NCBI GenBank assembly: GCA_934130265.1
Contig: CAKOYC010000072.1
Location: 1-6,071, forward strand
Length of the DNA: 6,071 bases
Direction of reading: 5' to 3'
Source: an uncultured Bacilli bacterium
Lineage (GTDB): Bacteria; Bacillota_I; Bacilli_A; RF39; UBA660
Below the pieces are notes generated by a model. The model was given only the letters and a program-made list of their open reading frames with translations, had not been told where the DNA came from and searched no databases. The translations under genes were made by a program, and so were the position numbers. The first letter of the stretch is position 1; each line of letters opens with the position of its first letter. Shown here one piece after another: positions 5,883 through 6,071 of this stretch.

Positions 5883-6071
5883 CTATAAATTTTTAGCTAT
5901 ACTAAACTCTATATTAAATCCATTATCATTATAGCCTTTGATAGTACCGCTATGCATGGTCACAAACTCTTTACAAATAGAAAGTCCAAGTCCAGATATT
6001 TTTCTTGAATTATCTGTAGTAAATAATGGCTCAAATATCTTATCAATTATCTTTTCATCCACTCCTATTCC
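5883..6071 (-). CDS. Sensor histidine kinase, C-terminal end of the ATP-binding domain (5' end outside window)
   Basis: The frame is open from the window edge to TAG at 5883-5885, giving the last 62 residues of a HATPase_c domain. The visible boxes in order are GIGVDEKI (G1), IFEPLFTTDNSRK (F box) and SGLGLSICKEFVTMHSGTI (G2). The usual end strands follow (IKGYNDNGFNIEFSI), and the protein stops four residues later. The G2 box reads SGLGLS rather than GTGLGLS, a mild variation. The His-containing dimerisation domain, the sensor part and any response-regulator gene lie outside the window. It is on the same strand as the peptidase-ABC operon, with a 98-bp gap that holds repeat elements but no clear terminator, so the kinase could control that operon or be partly co-transcribed with it. 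Two-component systems beside exporters in Firmicutes often sense envelope stress or antimicrobial peptides; that role is inferred here. Confidence 0.88.
   Translation of the reverse strand, partial: GIGVDEKIIDKIFEPLFTTDNSRKISGLGLSICKEFVTMHSGTIKGYNDNGFNIEFSIAKNL

Noticed and set aside
1..6071. Use of UGA as a sense codon (Mycoplasma-like code)
   Set aside because: The Trp codons checked in the ABC genes are TGG, and all frames reach full family length under the standard code. Absence of TGA among six stops is too small a sample to mean anything.

Overview
The window is AT-rich throughout and reads as chromosomal DNA of a low-GC Gram-positive bacterium (Bacillota, probably an uncultured Bacilli or Clostridia-like gut lineage; the lineage is inferred, not shown). 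The support is a sortase-type VPNTG wall-anchoring signal, strong AGGAGG-like ribosome binding sites, short U-tract terminators, a YugP-type membrane zinc peptidase and a Firmicutes-style heterodimeric ABC exporter. The genetic code looks standard: Trp is TGG where checked, and the six visible stops are TAA or TAG.

Layout. Positions 1-433 (+) hold the 3' end of a cell-wall-anchored surface protein made of 87-bp tandem repeats and ending in VPNTG, a hydrophobic stretch and KKF. A hairpin terminator at 441-479 separates it from the convergent gene at 512-1126 (-), a 204-aa protein with a very short collagen-like stretch and a C-terminal domain resembling the BclA/C1q-like beta domain. Upstream of that gene is a GAAA-loop terminator (1181-1210) that closes the main operon.

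The operon runs right to left from 5784 to 1209. It encodes a membrane zinc metallopeptidase (YugP family, 227 aa), a 586-aa ABC exporter half with a degenerate ATPase site, and a 711-aa ABC exporter half with an intact ATPase site and a predicted extracellular insertion of about 140 residues. The genes are packed tightly, with a 3-nt gap and then an 8-nt overlap, and each downstream ribosome binding site lies inside the preceding gene. The two ABC proteins have complementary motifs and should form one heterodimeric exporter of the BmrCD/LmrCD/TM287-288 type. The substrate cannot be read from the sequence.

Upstream of the operon on the same strand is the C-terminal end of a sensor histidine kinase (5883-6071). 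The 98-bp gap between them holds two perfect tandem copies of a 10-bp element plus an inverted near-copy, just upstream of a weak candidate promoter. This could be a regulator-binding site, and a two-component system controlling the peptidase-exporter operon is a reasonable but unproven reading. All six genes encode envelope or surface proteins, or probably do. I found no RNA genes, insertion sequences, CRISPR arrays or origins. No gap between genes exceeds 100 bp.
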